DNA of 64,000 nt, from positions 1,928,001-1,992,000 of the forward strand of contig JAUJEO010000019.1 of the NCBI GenBank assembly GCA_030762175.1. The letters run 5' to 3'. Position numbers and translations under genes: made by a program. This document shows positions 49,601-63,000 of this stretch, one piece after another; within the stretch, counting starts at the first letter, position 1, and every line of letters begins with the position of its first letter. The notes below the pieces were generated by a model. The model was not told the origin of the DNA. It saw nothing but the letters and a program-made list of their open reading frames with translations, and did not search any database. This DNA comes from Metallyticus violacea. Lineage: Eukaryota > Arthropoda > Insecta > Mantodea > Metallyticidae.

Positions 49601-50792
49601 AACCAGTTATCTCAAATAAGAACGAAAAAAAGTGATTCTAACGACGTTTCCAAACTTCGAAAAAAAATTTTTTTCTTTTCGAGATTCTTTGCGCATAATA
49701 TGCTTCTCTGAGGCTATCAAACTGTATAATGAAAGAGAACTAGTTATCTCAAATAAGAACGAAAAAAAGTGATTCTAACGACGTTTCCAAACTTCGAAAA
49801 AAAAATTTTTTCTTTTCGAGATTCTTTGCGCATAATATGCTTCTCTGAGGCTATAAAACTGTATAATGAAAGAGAACTAGTTATCTCAAATAAGAACGAA
49901 AAAAAGTGATTCTAACGACGTTTCCAAACTTCGAAAAAAAATTTTTTTCTTTTCGAGATTCTTTGCGCATAATATGCTTCTCTGAGGCTATCAAACTAGT
50001 ATAATGAAAGAGAACCAGTTATCTCAAACAAGAACGGAAAAAAAGTGATTCTAACGAAGTTTCCAAACTTCGAAAAAAATTTTTCTTCTTTTCGAGATTC
50101 TTTGCGCATTTTATGCTTCTCTGAGGCTATCAAACCAGTATAATGAAAGAGAACCAGGTAGCTGAAATAAGAACGGAATAAAAGTGATTCTAACGAAGTT
50201 TCCAAACTTCAAAAAAAATTTTTTTTCTTTTCGAGATTCTTTGCGCATAAAATGCTTCTCTGAGGCTATCAAACTAGTATAATGAAAGAGAACCAGTTAT
50301 CTCAAACAAGAACGGAAAAAAAGTGATTTAAACGAAGTTTCCAAACTTCGAAAAAAATTTTTCTTCCTTTCGAGATTCTTTGCGCATAATATGCTTTTCT
50401 GAGGCTATCAAACTGTATAATGAAAGAGAACTAGTTATCTCAAATAAGAACGAAAAAAAGTGATTCTAACGACGTTTCCAAACTTCGAAAAAAAAATTTT
50501 TTCTTTCCGAGATTCTTTGCGCATAATATGCTTCTTTGAGGCTATCAAACTGTATAATGAAAGAGAACTAGTTATCTCAAATAAGAACGAAAAAAAGTGA
50601 TTCTAACGACGTTTCCAAACTTCAAAAAAAAATTTTTTTCTTTTCGAGATTCTTTGCGCATAATATGCTTCTCTGAGGCTATCAAACTGTATAATGAAAG
50701 AGAACTAGTTATCTCAAATAAGAACGAAAAAAAGTGATTCTAACGACGTTTCCAAACTTCGAAAAAAAATTTTTTTCTTTTCGAGATTCTTT
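43601..50792 (+). repeat. Module S2 (~7,192 bp)
   Basis: 43601-47050 repeats 37379-40828 at a shift of exactly 6222 bp wherever I checked. After 47050 it has its own monomer series: TAGGATAATAAAAG, CCAGGTAGCTC, CTTGGAAAACATT, GCGCAAAATATGC, and a run of CTGTATAATG/GAACTAG units. It ends in a local six-monomer duplication. It carries G at 44344 (ACCGGTTATC), shared only with S4. Confidence 0.83.
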
Positions 50793-51000
50793 GCGCATAA
50801 TATGCTTCTCTGAGGCTATCAAACTAGTATAATGAAAGAGAACCAGTTATCTCAAACAAGAACGGAAAAAAAAGTGATTCTAACGAAGTTTCCAAACTTC
50901 GAAAAAATTTTTTCTTCTTTTCGAGATTCTTTGCGCATAATATGCTTCTCTGAGGCTATCAAACTAGTATAATGAAAGAGAACAAGTTATCTCAAACAAG
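49440..51000 (+). repeat. Local six-monomer duplication (~828 bp) at the end of S2
   Basis: GATTTAAACGAAG (about 49497 and 50325) is followed both times by three consecutive units of the CTGTATAATG class, mostly with GAACTAG and AAGAACGAAAAAAAG, and then a CAAACAAG unit. The shift is 828 bp. The first copy is about 49440-50267; the second runs on from there into S3. The same arrangement recurs at about 62.86-63.69 kb in S4, continuing past the window end. Confidence 0.76.
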
Positions 51001-54000
51001 AACGGAAAAAAAGTGATTCTAACGAAGTTTCCAAACTTCGAAAAAATTTTTTTTTCTTTTCGAGATTCTTTGCGCATAATATGCTTTTCTGAGGCTATCA
51101 AACTAGTATAATGAAAGAGAACCAGTTATCTCAAAGAAGAACGGAAAAAAAGTGATTCTAACGAAGTTTCCAAACTTCGAAAAAAATTTCTTTCTTTTCG
51201 AGATTCTTTGCGCATAATATGCTTTTCTGAGGCTATCAAACTGTATAATGAAAGAGAACTAGTTATCTCAAATAAGAACGAAAAAAGTATTTCTAACGAC
51301 GTTTCCAAACTTCGAAAAAAATTTTTTTTCTTTTCGAGATTCTTTGCGCATAATATGCTTCTCTGAGGCTATCAAACTAGTATAATGAAAGAGAACCAGT
51401 TATCTCAAACAAGAACGGAAAAAAAGTGATTCTAACGAAGTTTCCAAACTTCGAAAAAAATTTTTCTTCTTTTCGAAATTCTTTGCGCATAATATGCTTT
51501 ACTGAGGCTATCAAACTAGTATAATGAAAGAGAACCAGTTATCTAAAATAAGAACGGAAAAAAGTGATTCAAACGACGTTTCCAAACTTCGAAAAAAATT
51601 TTTTTTCTTTTCGAGATTCTTTGCGCATAATATGCTTTACTGAGGCTATCAAACTAGTATAATCAAAGAGAACCAGTTATCTCAAATAAGAATGGAAAAA
51701 AAGGGATTCAAAGGAAGTTTCCAAACTTCGAAAAAAAATTTTTTTCATTTCGAGATTCTTTGCGCATAATATGCTTTTCTGAGGCTATCAAACTACTATA
51801 ATGAAAGAGAACCAGTTATCTCAAATAAGAACGGAAAAAAGTGATTCAAACAACGTTTCCAAACTTCGAAAAAAAATTTTTTTCTTTTCGAGATTCTTTG
51901 CGCATAATATGCTTTACTGAGGCTATCAAAGTAGTATAAAGAAAGAGAACCAGTTATCTCAAATAAGAACGGAAAAAAAGTGATTCTAACGAAGTTTCCA
52001 AACTTCGAAAAAATTTTTTTTTCTTTTCGAAATTCTTTGCGCATAATATGCTTTACTGAGGCCATCAAACTAGTATAATGAAAGAGAACCATTTATCTCA
52101 AATAATAACGGAAAAAAAAGTGATTCAAACGAAGTTTCCAAACTTCGAAAAAAAATATTTTTCTTTTGGAGATTCTTTGCGCATAATATGCTCTTCTGAG
52201 GCTATCAAACTAGGATAATAAAAGAGAACCAGTTATCTCAAATAAGAATGGAAAAAAAGTGATTCTAAGGAAGTTTCCAAACTTCGAAAAAAAATTTTTT
52301 TCATTTCGAGATTCTTTGCGCATAATATGCTTTCCTGAGGCTATCAAACTACTATAATGAAAGAGAACCAGTTATCTCAAATAAGAACGGAAAAAAGTGA
52401 TTCAAACGACGTTTCCAAACTTCGAAAAAAATTTTTTTTCTTTTCGAGATTCTTTGCGCATAATATGCTTTTCTGAGGCTATCAAACCAGTATAATGAAA
52501 GAGAACCAGGTAGCTCAAATAAGAACGGAAAAAAAGTGATTCTAACGAAGTTTCCCAACTTCAAAAAAAATTTGTTTTCTTTTCGAGATTCTTTGCGCAT
52601 AAAATGCTTCTCTGAGGCTATCAAACTAGTATAATGAAAGAGAACCAGTTATCTCAAACAAGAACGGAAAAAAGTGATTTAAACGAAGTTTCCAAACTTC
52701 GAAAAAATTTTTTCTTCTTTTAGAGATTCTATGCGCATAATATGCTTTTCTGAGGCTATCAAACTATTATAATGAAAGAGAACCAGTTATCTCAAATAAG
52801 AACGGAAAAAAGTGATTCAAACGACGTTTCCAAACTTGGAAAAAATTTTTTTTTCTTTTCCAGATTTTTTGCGCATAATATGCTTTACTGAGGCTATCAA
52901 ACTAGTATAATGAAAGAGAACCAGTTATCTCAAATAAGAACGCAAAAAAAGTGATTCTAACGAAGTTTCCAAACTTCGAAAAAATTTTTTCTTCTTTTCG
53001 AGATTCTTTGCGCATAATATGCTTCTCTGAGGCTATCAAACTAGTATAATGAAAGAGAACAAGCTATCTCAAACAAGAACGGAAAAAAAGTGATTCTAAC
53101 GAAGTTTCTAAACTTCGAAAAAAAATTTTTTCATTTCGAGATTCTTTGCGCATAATATGCTTTTCTGAGGCTATCAAACTGTATAATGAAAGAGAACTAG
53201 TTATCTCAAATAAGAACGAAAAAAAGTGATTCTAACGACGTTTCCAAACTTCGAAAAAAAATTTTTTTCTTTTCGAGATTCTTTGCGCATAATATGCTTC
53301 TCTGAGGCTATCAAACTAGTATAATGAAAGAGAACCAGTTATCTCAAACAAGAACGGAAAAAAAGTGATTCTAACGAAGTTTCCAAACTTCGAAAAAAAT
53401 TTTTCTTCTTTTCGAGATTCTTTGCGCATAATATGCTTCTCTGAGGCTATCAAACTAGTATAATGAAAGAGAACAAGTTATCTCAAACAAGAACGGAAAA
53501 AAAGTGATTCTAAAGAAGTTTCCAAACTTCGAAAAAATTTTTTTTTCTTTTCGAGATTCTTTGGGCATAATATGCTTTTCTGAGGCTATCAAACTAGTAT
53601 AATGAAAGAGAACCAGTTATCTCAAATAAGAACGGAAAAAAGTGATTCAAACGACGTTTCCAAACTTCGAAAAAAATTTTTTTTCTTTTCGAGATTCTTT
53701 GCGCATAATATGCTTTACAGAGGCTATCAAACTAGTATAATGAAAGAGAACCAGTTATCTCAAATAAGAATGGAAAAAATGGGATTCAAAGGAAGTTTCC
53801 AAACTTCGAAAAAAATTTTTTTTCATTTCGAGATTCTTTGCCCATAATATGCTTTTCTGAGGCTATCAAACTACTATAATGAAAGAGAACCAGTTATCTC
53901 AAATAAGAACGGAAAAAAGTGATTCAAACGACGTTTCCAAACTTCGAAAAAAATTTTTTTTCTTTTCGAGATTCTTTGCGCATAATATGCTTTACTGAGG

Positions 54001-57000
54001 CTATCAAAGTAGTATAATGAAAGAGAACCAGTTATCTCAAATAAGAACGGAAAAAAAGTGATTCTAACGAAGTTTCCAAACTTCGAAAAAATTTTTTTTT
54101 TCTTTTCGAGATTCTTTGCGCATAATATGCTTTACAGAGGCTATCAAACTAGTATAATGAAAGAGAACCATTTATCTCAAATAATAACGGAAAAAAAGTG
54201 ATTCAAACGAAGTTTCCAAACTTCGAAAAATTTTTTTTTCTTTTCGAGATTCTTTGCGTATAATATGCTTTACTGAGGCTATCAAACTAGCATAATGAAA
54301 GAGAACCAGTTATCTCAAATAAGAACGGAAAAAAAGTGATTCTAACGAAGTTTCCAAACTTCGAAAAATTTTTTTTTCTTTTCGAGATTCTTTGCGCATA
54401 ATATGCTTTTCTGAGGCTATCAAACCAGTATAATGAAAGAGAACCAGTTAGCTCAAATAAGAACGGAAAAAAAGTGATTCTAACGAAGTTTCCAAACTTC
54501 GAAAAAAATTTTTCTTCTTTTCGAGATTCTTTGCGCATAATATGCTTTTCTGAGGCTATCAAACTAGTATAATGAAAGAGAACCAGTTATCTGAAATAAG
54601 AACGGAAAAAAGTGATTGAAACGACGTTTCCAAACTTCGAAAAAATTTTTTTTTCTTTTCGAGATTTTTTGCGCATAATATGCTTTACTGAGGCTATCAA
54701 ACTAGTAGAATGAAAGAGAACCAGTTATCTCAAACAAGAACGGAAAAAAAGTGATTCTAACGAAGTTTCCAAATTTCGAAAAAAATTTTTTTTCTTTTCG
54801 AGATTCTTTGCGCATAATATGCTTCTCTGAGTCTATCAAACTAATATAATGAAAGAGAACAAGTTATCTCAAACAAGAACGGAAAAAAAGTGATTCTAAC
54901 GAAGTTTCCAAACTTCGAAAAAAATTTTTTTTCTTTTCGAGATTCTTTGCGCATAATATGCTTATCTGAGGCTATCAAACTGTATAATGAAAGAGAACTA
55001 GTTATCTCAAATAAGAACGGAAAAAAGTGATTCTAACGACGTTTCCAAACTTCGAAAAAAAATTTTTTTCTTTTCGAGATTCTTTGCGCATAATATGCTT
55101 CTCTGAGGCTATCAAACTAGTATAATGAAAGAGAACCAGTTATCTCAAACAAGAACGGAAAAAAAGTGATTCTAACGAAGTTTCCAAACTTCGAAAAAAA
55201 TTTTTCTTCTTTTCGAGATTCTTTGCGCATAATATGCTTCTCTGAGGCTATCGAATTAGTATAATGAAAGAGAACAAGTTATCTCAAACAAGAACGGAAA
55301 AAAAGTGATTCTAACGAAGTTTCCAAACTTCGAAAAAAATTTTTTTTCTTTTCGAGATTCTTTGCGCATAATATGCTTTACTGAGGCTATCAAACTGTAT
55401 AATGAAAGAGAACTAGTTATCTCAATTAAGAACGGAAAAAAGTGATTTAAACGACGTTTGCAAACTTCGAAAAAATTTTTTTTCTTTTCGAGATTCTTTG
55501 CGCATAATATGCTTTACTGAGGCTATCAAAATAGTATAATGAAAGAGAACCAGTTATCTCAAATAAGAACGGAAAACAGTGATTCAAACGACGTTTCCAA
55601 ACTTCGAAAAAAATTTTTTTTCTTTTCGAGATTCTTTGCGCATAATATGCTTTACTGAGGCTATCAAACTAGTATAATGAAAGAGAACCAGTTATCTCAA
55701 ATAAGATAGAAAAAAGTGATTCTAACGAAGTTTCCAAACTTGGAAAACATTTTTTTTCTTTTCGAGATTCTTTGCGCATAATATGCTCTACTGAGGCTAT
55801 CAAACTAGTATAATGAAAGAGAACCAGTTATCTCAAATAAGAACGGAAAAAAGTGATTCAAACGACGTTTCCAAACTTCGAAAAAAATTTTTTTTCTTTT
55901 CGAGATTCTTTGCGCATAATATGCTTTACTGAGGCTATCAAACTAGTATAATGAAAGAGAACCAGTTGTCTCAAATAAGAACGGAAAAAAGTGTTGAAAC
56001 GACGTTTCCAAACTTCGAAAAAAATTTTTTTTCTTTTCGAGATTCTTTGCGCATAATATGCTTCTCTGAGGCTATCAAACTAGTATAATGAAAGAGAACC
56101 AGTTATCTCAAATAAGATTGGAAAAAAAGTGATTCTAAGGAAGTTTCCAAACTTCGAAAAAAAATTTTTTTCATTTCGAGATTCTTTGCGCATAATATGC
56201 TTTTCTGAGGCTATCAAACTACTATCATGAAAGAGAACCAGTTATCTCAAATAAGAAAGGAAAAAAGTGATTCAAACGACGTTTCCAAACTTCGAAAAAA
56301 ATTTTTTTTCTTTTCGAGATTCTTTGCGCATAATATGCTTTTCTGAGGCTATCAAACCAGTATAATGAAAGAGAACCAGGTAGCTCAAATAAGAACGGAA
56401 AAAAAGTGATTCTAACGAAGTTTCCCAACTTCAAAAAAAATTTTTTTTCTTTTCGAGATTCTTTGCGCATAAAATGCTTCTCTGAGTCTATCAAAGTAGT
56501 ATAATGAAAGAGAACCAGTTATATCAAACAAGAACGGAAAAAAAGTGATTTAAACGAAGTTTCCAAACTTCGAAAAAAATTTTTCTTCTTTTCGAGATTC
56601 TTTGCGCATAATATGCTTTTCTGAGGCTTTTAAACTAGTATAATGAAAGAGAACCAGTTATCTCAAATAAGAACGGAAAAAAGTGATTCAAACGACGTTT
56701 CCAAACTTCGAAAAAAATTTTTCTTCTTTTCGAGATTCTTTGCGCATAATATGCTTCTCTGAGGCTATCAAACTAGTATAATGAAAGAGAACAAGCTATC
56801 TCAAACAAGAACGGAAAAAAAGTGATTCTAACGAAGTTTCTAAACTTCGAAAAAAATTTTTTTCATTTCGAGATTCTTTGCGCATAATATGCTTTTCTGA
56901 GGATATCAAACTGTATAATGAAAGAGAACTAGTTATCTCAAATAAGAACGAAAAAAAGTGATTCTAACGACGTTTCCAAACTTCGAAAAAAAATTTTTTT

Positions 57001-57016
57001 CTTTTCGAGATTCTTT
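50793..57016 (+). repeat. Module S3 (~6,224 bp), partner of S1
   Basis: It repeats S1 at 13414-13416 bp and shares the S1-specific bases (A at 51537, G at 52168, CTTTTAGAGATTC near 52717, CTTTACAGAGG near 53712). Its first monomer has ATAATATGC where S1 and S4 have ATAACATGC. Confidence 0.85.
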
Positions 57017-60000
57017 GCGCATAACATGCTTCTCTGAGGCTATCAAACTAGTATAATGAAAGAGAACCAGTTATCTCAAACAAGAACGGAAAAAAAGTGA
57101 TTCTAACGAAGTTTCCAAACTTCGAAAAAAATTTTTCTTCTTTTCGAGATTCTTTGCGCATAATATGCTTCTCTGAGGCTATCAAACTAGTATAATGAAA
57201 GAGAACAAGTTATCTCAAACAAGAACGGAAAAAAAGTGATTCTAACGAAGTTTCCAAACTTCGAAAAAATTTTTTTTTCTTTTCGAGATTCTTTGCGCAT
57301 AATATGCTTTTCTGAGGCTATCAAACTAGTATAATGAAAGAGAACCAGTTATCTCAAACAAGAACGGAAAAAAAGTGATTCTAACGAAGTTTCCAAACTT
57401 CGAAAAAAATTTCTTTCTTTTCGAGATTCTTTGCGCATAATATGCTTTTCTGAGGCTATCAAACTGTATAATGAAAGAGAACTAGTTATCTCAAATAAGA
57501 ACGAAAAAAGTATTTCTAACGACGTTTCCAAACTTCGAAAAAAATTTTTTTTCTTTTCGAGATTCTTTGCGCATAATATGCTTCTCTGAGGCTATCAAAC
57601 TAGTATAATGAAAGAGAACCAGTTATCTCAAACAAGAACGGAAAAAAAGTGATTCTAACGAAGTTTCCAAACTTCGAAAAAAATTTTTCTTCTTTTCGAA
57701 ATTCTTTGCGCATAATATGCTTTACTGAGGCTATCAAACTAGTATAATGAAAGAGAACCGGTTATCTAAAATAAGAACGGAAAAAAGTGATTCAAACGAC
57801 GTTTCCAAACTTCGAAAAAAATTTTTTTTCTTTTCGAGATTCTTTGCGCATAATATGCTTTACTGAGGCTATCAAACTAGTATAATCAAAGAGAACCAGT
57901 TATCTCAAATAAGAATGGAAAAAAAGGGATTCAAAGGAAGTTTCCAAACTTCGAAAAAAAATTTTTTTCATTTCGAGATTCTTTGCGCATAATATGCTTT
58001 TCTGAGGCTATCAAACTACTATAATGAAAGAGAACCAGTTATCTCAAATAAGAACGGAAAAAAGTGATTCAAACAACGTTTCCAAACTTCGAAAAAAAAT
58101 TTTTTTCTTTTCGAGATTCTTTGCGCATAATATGCTTTACTGAGGCTATCAAAGTAGTATAAAGAAAGAGAACCAGTTATCTCAAATAAGAACGGAAAAA
58201 AAGTGATTCTAACGAAGTTTCCAAACTTCGAAAAAATTTTTTTTTCTTTTCGAAATTCTTTGCGCATAATATGCTTTACTGAGGCCATCAAACTAGTATA
58301 ATGAAAGAGAACCATTTATCTCAAATAATAACGGAAAAAAAGTGATTCAAACGAAGTTTCCAAACTTCGAAAAAAAATATTTTTCTTTTCGAGATTCTTT
58401 GCGCATAATATGCTCTTCTGAGGCTATCAAACTAGGATAATAAAAGAGAACCAGTTATCTCAAATAAGAATGGAAAAAAAGTGATTCTAAGGAAGTTTCC
58501 AAACTTCGAAAAAAAATTTTTTTCATTTCGAGATTCTTTGCGCATAATATGCTTTCCTGAGGCTATCAAACTACTATAATGAAAGAGAACCAGTTATCTC
58601 AAATAAGAACGGAAAAAAGTGATTCAAACGACGTTTCCAAACTTCGAAAAAAATTTTTTTTCTTTTCGAGATTCTTTGCGCATAATATGCTTTTCTGAGG
58701 CTATCAAACCAGTATAATGAAAGAGAACCAGGTAGCTCAAATAAGAACGGAAAAAAAGTGATTCTAACGAAGTTTCCCAACTTCAAAAAAAATTTGTTTT
58801 CTTTTCGAGATTCTTTGCGCATAAAATGCTTCTCTGAGGCTATCAAACTAGTATAATGAAAGAGAACCAGTTATCTCAAACAAGAACGGAAAAAAGTGAT
58901 TTAAACGAAGTTTCCAAACTTCGAAAAAATTTTTTCTTCTTTTCGAGATTCTATGCGCATAATATGCTTTTCTGAGGCTATCAAACTATTATAATGAAAG
59001 AGAACCAGTTATCTCAAATAAGAACGGAAAAAAGTGATTCAAACGACGTTTCCAAACTTCGAAAAAATTTTTTTTTCTTTTCCAGATTTTTTGCGCATAA
59101 TATGCTTTACTGAGGCTATCAAACTAGTATAATGAAAGAGAACCAGTTATCTCAAATAAGAACGCAAAAAAAGTGATTCTAACGAAGTTTCCAAACTTCG
59201 AAAAAATTTTTTCTTCTTTTCGAGATTCTTTGCGCATAATATGCTTCTCTGAGGCTATCAAACTAGTATAATGAAAGAGAACAAGCTATCTCAAACAAGA
59301 ACGGAAAAAAAGTGATTCTAACGAAGTTTCTAAACTTCGAAAAAAATTTTTTTCATTTCGAGATTCTTTGCGCATAATATGCTTTTCTGAGGCTATCAAA
59401 CTGTATAATGAAAGAGAACTAGTTATCTCAAATAAGAACGAAAAAAAGTGATTCTAACGACGTTTCCAAACTTCGAAAAAAAATTTTTTTCTTTTCGAGA
59501 TTCTTTGCGCATAATATGCTTCTCTGAGGCTATCAAACTAGTATAATGAAAGAGAACCAGTTATCTCAAACAAGAACGGAAAAAAAGTGATTCTAACGAA
59601 GTTTCCAAACTTCGAAAAAAATTTTTCTTCTTTTCGAGATTCTTTGCGCATAATATGCTTCTCTGAGGCTATCAAACTAGTATAATGAAAGAGAACAAGT
59701 TATCTCAAACAAGAACGGAAAAAAAGTGATTCTAAAGAAGTTTCCAAACTTCGAAAAAATTTTTTTTTCTTTTCGAGATTCTTTGGGCATAATATGCTTT
59801 TCTGAGGCTATCAAACTAGTATAATGAAAGAGAACCAGTTATCTCAAATAAGAACGGAAAAAAGTGATTCAAACGACGTTTCCAAACTTCGAAAAAAATT
59901 TTTTTTCTTTTCGAGATTCTTTGCGCATAATATGCTTTACTGAGGCTATCAAACTAGTATAATGAAAGAGAACCAGTTATCTCAAATAAGAATGGAAAAA

Positions 60001-63000
60001 ATGGGATTCAAAGGAAGTTTCCAAACTTCGAAAAAAAATTTTTTTCATTTCGAGATTCTTTGCGCATAATATGCTTTTCTGAGGCTATCAAACTACTATA
60101 ATGAAAGAGAACCAGTTATCTCAAATAAGAACGGAAAAAAGTGATTCAAACGACGTTTCCAAACTTCGAAAAAAAATTTTTTTTTTTCGAGATTCTTTGC
60201 GCTTAATATGCTTTACTGAGGCTATCAAAGTAGTATAATGAAAGAGAACCAGTTATCTCAAATAAGAACGGAAAAAAAGTGATTCTAACGAAGTTTCCAA
60301 ACTTCGAAAAATTTTTTTTTTCTTTTCGAGATTCTTTGCGCATAATATGCTTTACTGAGGCTATCAAACTACTATAATGAAAGAGAACCATTTATCTCAA
60401 ATAATAACGGAAAAAAAGTGATTCAAACGAAGTTTCCAAACTTCGAAAAAAAAATTTTTTCTTTTCGAGATTCTTTGCGCATAATATGCTCTTCTGAGGC
60501 TATCAAACTAGGATAATAAAAGAGAACCAGTTATCTCAAATAAGAACGGAAAAAAAGTGATTCTAACGAAGTTTCCAAACTTCGAAAAAAATTTTTTTTC
60601 TCTTCGAGATTCTTTGCGCATAATATGCTTTACTGATGCTATCAAACTAGCATAATGAAAGAGAACCAGTTATCTCAAATAAGAACGTAAAAAAAGTGAT
60701 TCTAACGAAGTTTCCAAACTTCGAAAAAAATTTTTTTTCTTTTCGAGATTATTTGCGCATAATATGCTTTTCTGAGGCTATCAAACCAGTATAATGAAAG
60801 AGAACCAGGTAGCTCAAATAAGAACGGAAAAAAAGTGATTCTAACGAAGTTTCCAAACTTCAAAAAAAATTTTTTTTCTTTTCGAGATTCTTTGCGCATA
60901 ATATGCTTCTCTGAGGCTATCAAACTAGTATAATGAAAGAGAACCAGTTATCTCAAATAAGAACGGAAAAAAGTGATTCAAACGACGTTTCCAAACTTCG
61001 AAAAAAATTTTTTTTCTTTTCGAGATTCTTTGCGCATAATATGCTTTACTGAGGCTATCAAACTAGTATAATGAAAGAGAACCAGTTATCTCAAATAAGA
61101 ACGGAAAAAAAAGTGATTCTAACGAAGTTTCCATACTTGGAAAACATTTTTTTTCTTTTCGAGATTCTTTGCGCATAATATGCTTTACTGAGGCTATCAA
61201 ACTAGTATAATGAAAGAGAACCAGTTATCTCAAATAAGAACGGAAAAAAGTGATTCAAACGACGTTTCCAAACTTCGAAAAATATTTTTTTTCTTTTCGA
61301 GATTCTTTGCGCATAATATGCTTTACTGAGGCTATCAAACTAGTATAATGAAAGAGAACCAGTTATCTCAAATAAGAACGGAAAAAAGTGATTCAAACGA
61401 CGTTTCCAAACTTCGAAAAAAATTTTTTTTCTTTTCGAGATTCTTTGCGCATAATATGCTTTACTGAGGCTATCAAACTAGTATAATGAAAGAGAACCAG
61501 TTATCTCAAATAAGAACGGAAAAATGTGATTGAAACGACGTTTCCAAACTTCGAAAAAAAATTTTTTTCTTTTCGAGATTCTTTGCGCATAATATGCTTT
61601 ACTGAGGCTATCAAACTAGTATAATGAAAGAGAACCAGTTATCTCAAATAAGAATGGAAAAAAAGTGATTCTAAGGAAGTTTCCAAACTTCGAAAAAAAA
61701 TGTTTTTCATTTCGAGATTCTTTGCGCATAATATGCTTTTCTGAGGCTATCAAACTACTATAATGAAAGATAACCAGTTATCTCAAATAAGAACGGAAAA
61801 AAGTGATTCAAACGACGTTTCCAAACTTCGAAAAAAAATTTTTTTCTTTTCGAGATTCTTTGCGCAAAATATGCTTTACTGAGGCCATCAAAGTAGTATA
61901 ATGAAAGAGAACCAGTTATCTCAAATAAGAACGGAAAAAAAGTGATTCTAACGAAGTTTCCAAACTTCGAAAAAATTTTTTTTTCTTTTCGAGATTCTTT
62001 GCGCATAATATGCTTTACTGAGGCTATCAAACTAGTATAATGAAAGAGAACCAGTTATCTCAAATAAGAACGGAAAAAAGTGATTCTAACGAAGTTTCCA
62101 AACTTCGAAAAAAAATTTTTTTCTTTTCGAGATTCTTTGCGCATAATATGCTTTACTGAGGCTATCAAACTAGCATAATGAAAGAGAACCAGTTATCTCA
62201 AATAAGAATGGAAAAAAAGTATTTCAAAGAAGTTTCCAAACTTCGAAAAAAAATTTTTTTCATTTCGAGATTCTTTGCGGATAATATGCTTTTCTGAGGT
62301 ATCATACTACTATAATGAAAGAGAACCAGTTATCTCAAATAAGAACGGAAAAAAGTGATTCAAACGACGTTTCCAAACTTCGAAAAAAAATTTTTTTCTT
62401 TTCGAGATTCTTTGCGCATAATATGCTTTACTGAGGCTATCAAAGTAGTATAATGAAAGAGAACCAGTTATCTCAAATAGGAACGGAAAAAAAGTGATTC
62501 TAACGAAGTTTCCAAACTTCGAAAAATTTTTTTTTTCGCGATTCTTTGCGCATAATATGCTTTACTGAGGCTATCAAACTAGTATAATGAAAGAGAACCA
62601 TTTATCTCAAATAATAACGGAAAAAAAGTGATTCAAACGAAGTTTCCAAACTTTGAAAAAAAATTTTTTTCTTTTCGAGATTCTTTGCGCATAATATGCT
62701 CTTCTGAGGCTATCAAACTAGGATAATAAAAGAGAACCAGATATCTCAAATAAGAACGGAAAAAAAGTGATTCTAACGAAGTTTCCAAACTTCGAAAAAT
62801 TTTTTTTTTCTTTTCGAGATTCTTTGCGCATAATATGCTTTACTGATGCTATCAAACTAGTATAATGAAAGAGAACCAGTTATCTCAAACAAGAACGGAA
62901 AAAAAGTGATTTAAACGAAGTTTCCAAACTTCGAAAAAAATTTTTCTTCTTTTCGAGATTCTTTGCGCATAATATGCTTTTCTGAGGCTATCAAACTGTA

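Larger units (their letters stand above)
37379..50792 (+). repeat. 13.4-kb higher-order unit, copy 1 (modules S1+S2)
   Basis: It runs from GCGCATAACATGC at 37379 to 50792. Bases here recur at a shift of 13411-13416 bp through the next copy to the end of the window. The shift changes only by single-base changes in A-runs (for example seven versus eight A near 38695/52110) and one 5-bp deletion near 62535. It contains about 97 monomers in two modules of 6222 and about 7192 bp. Confidence 0.88.
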
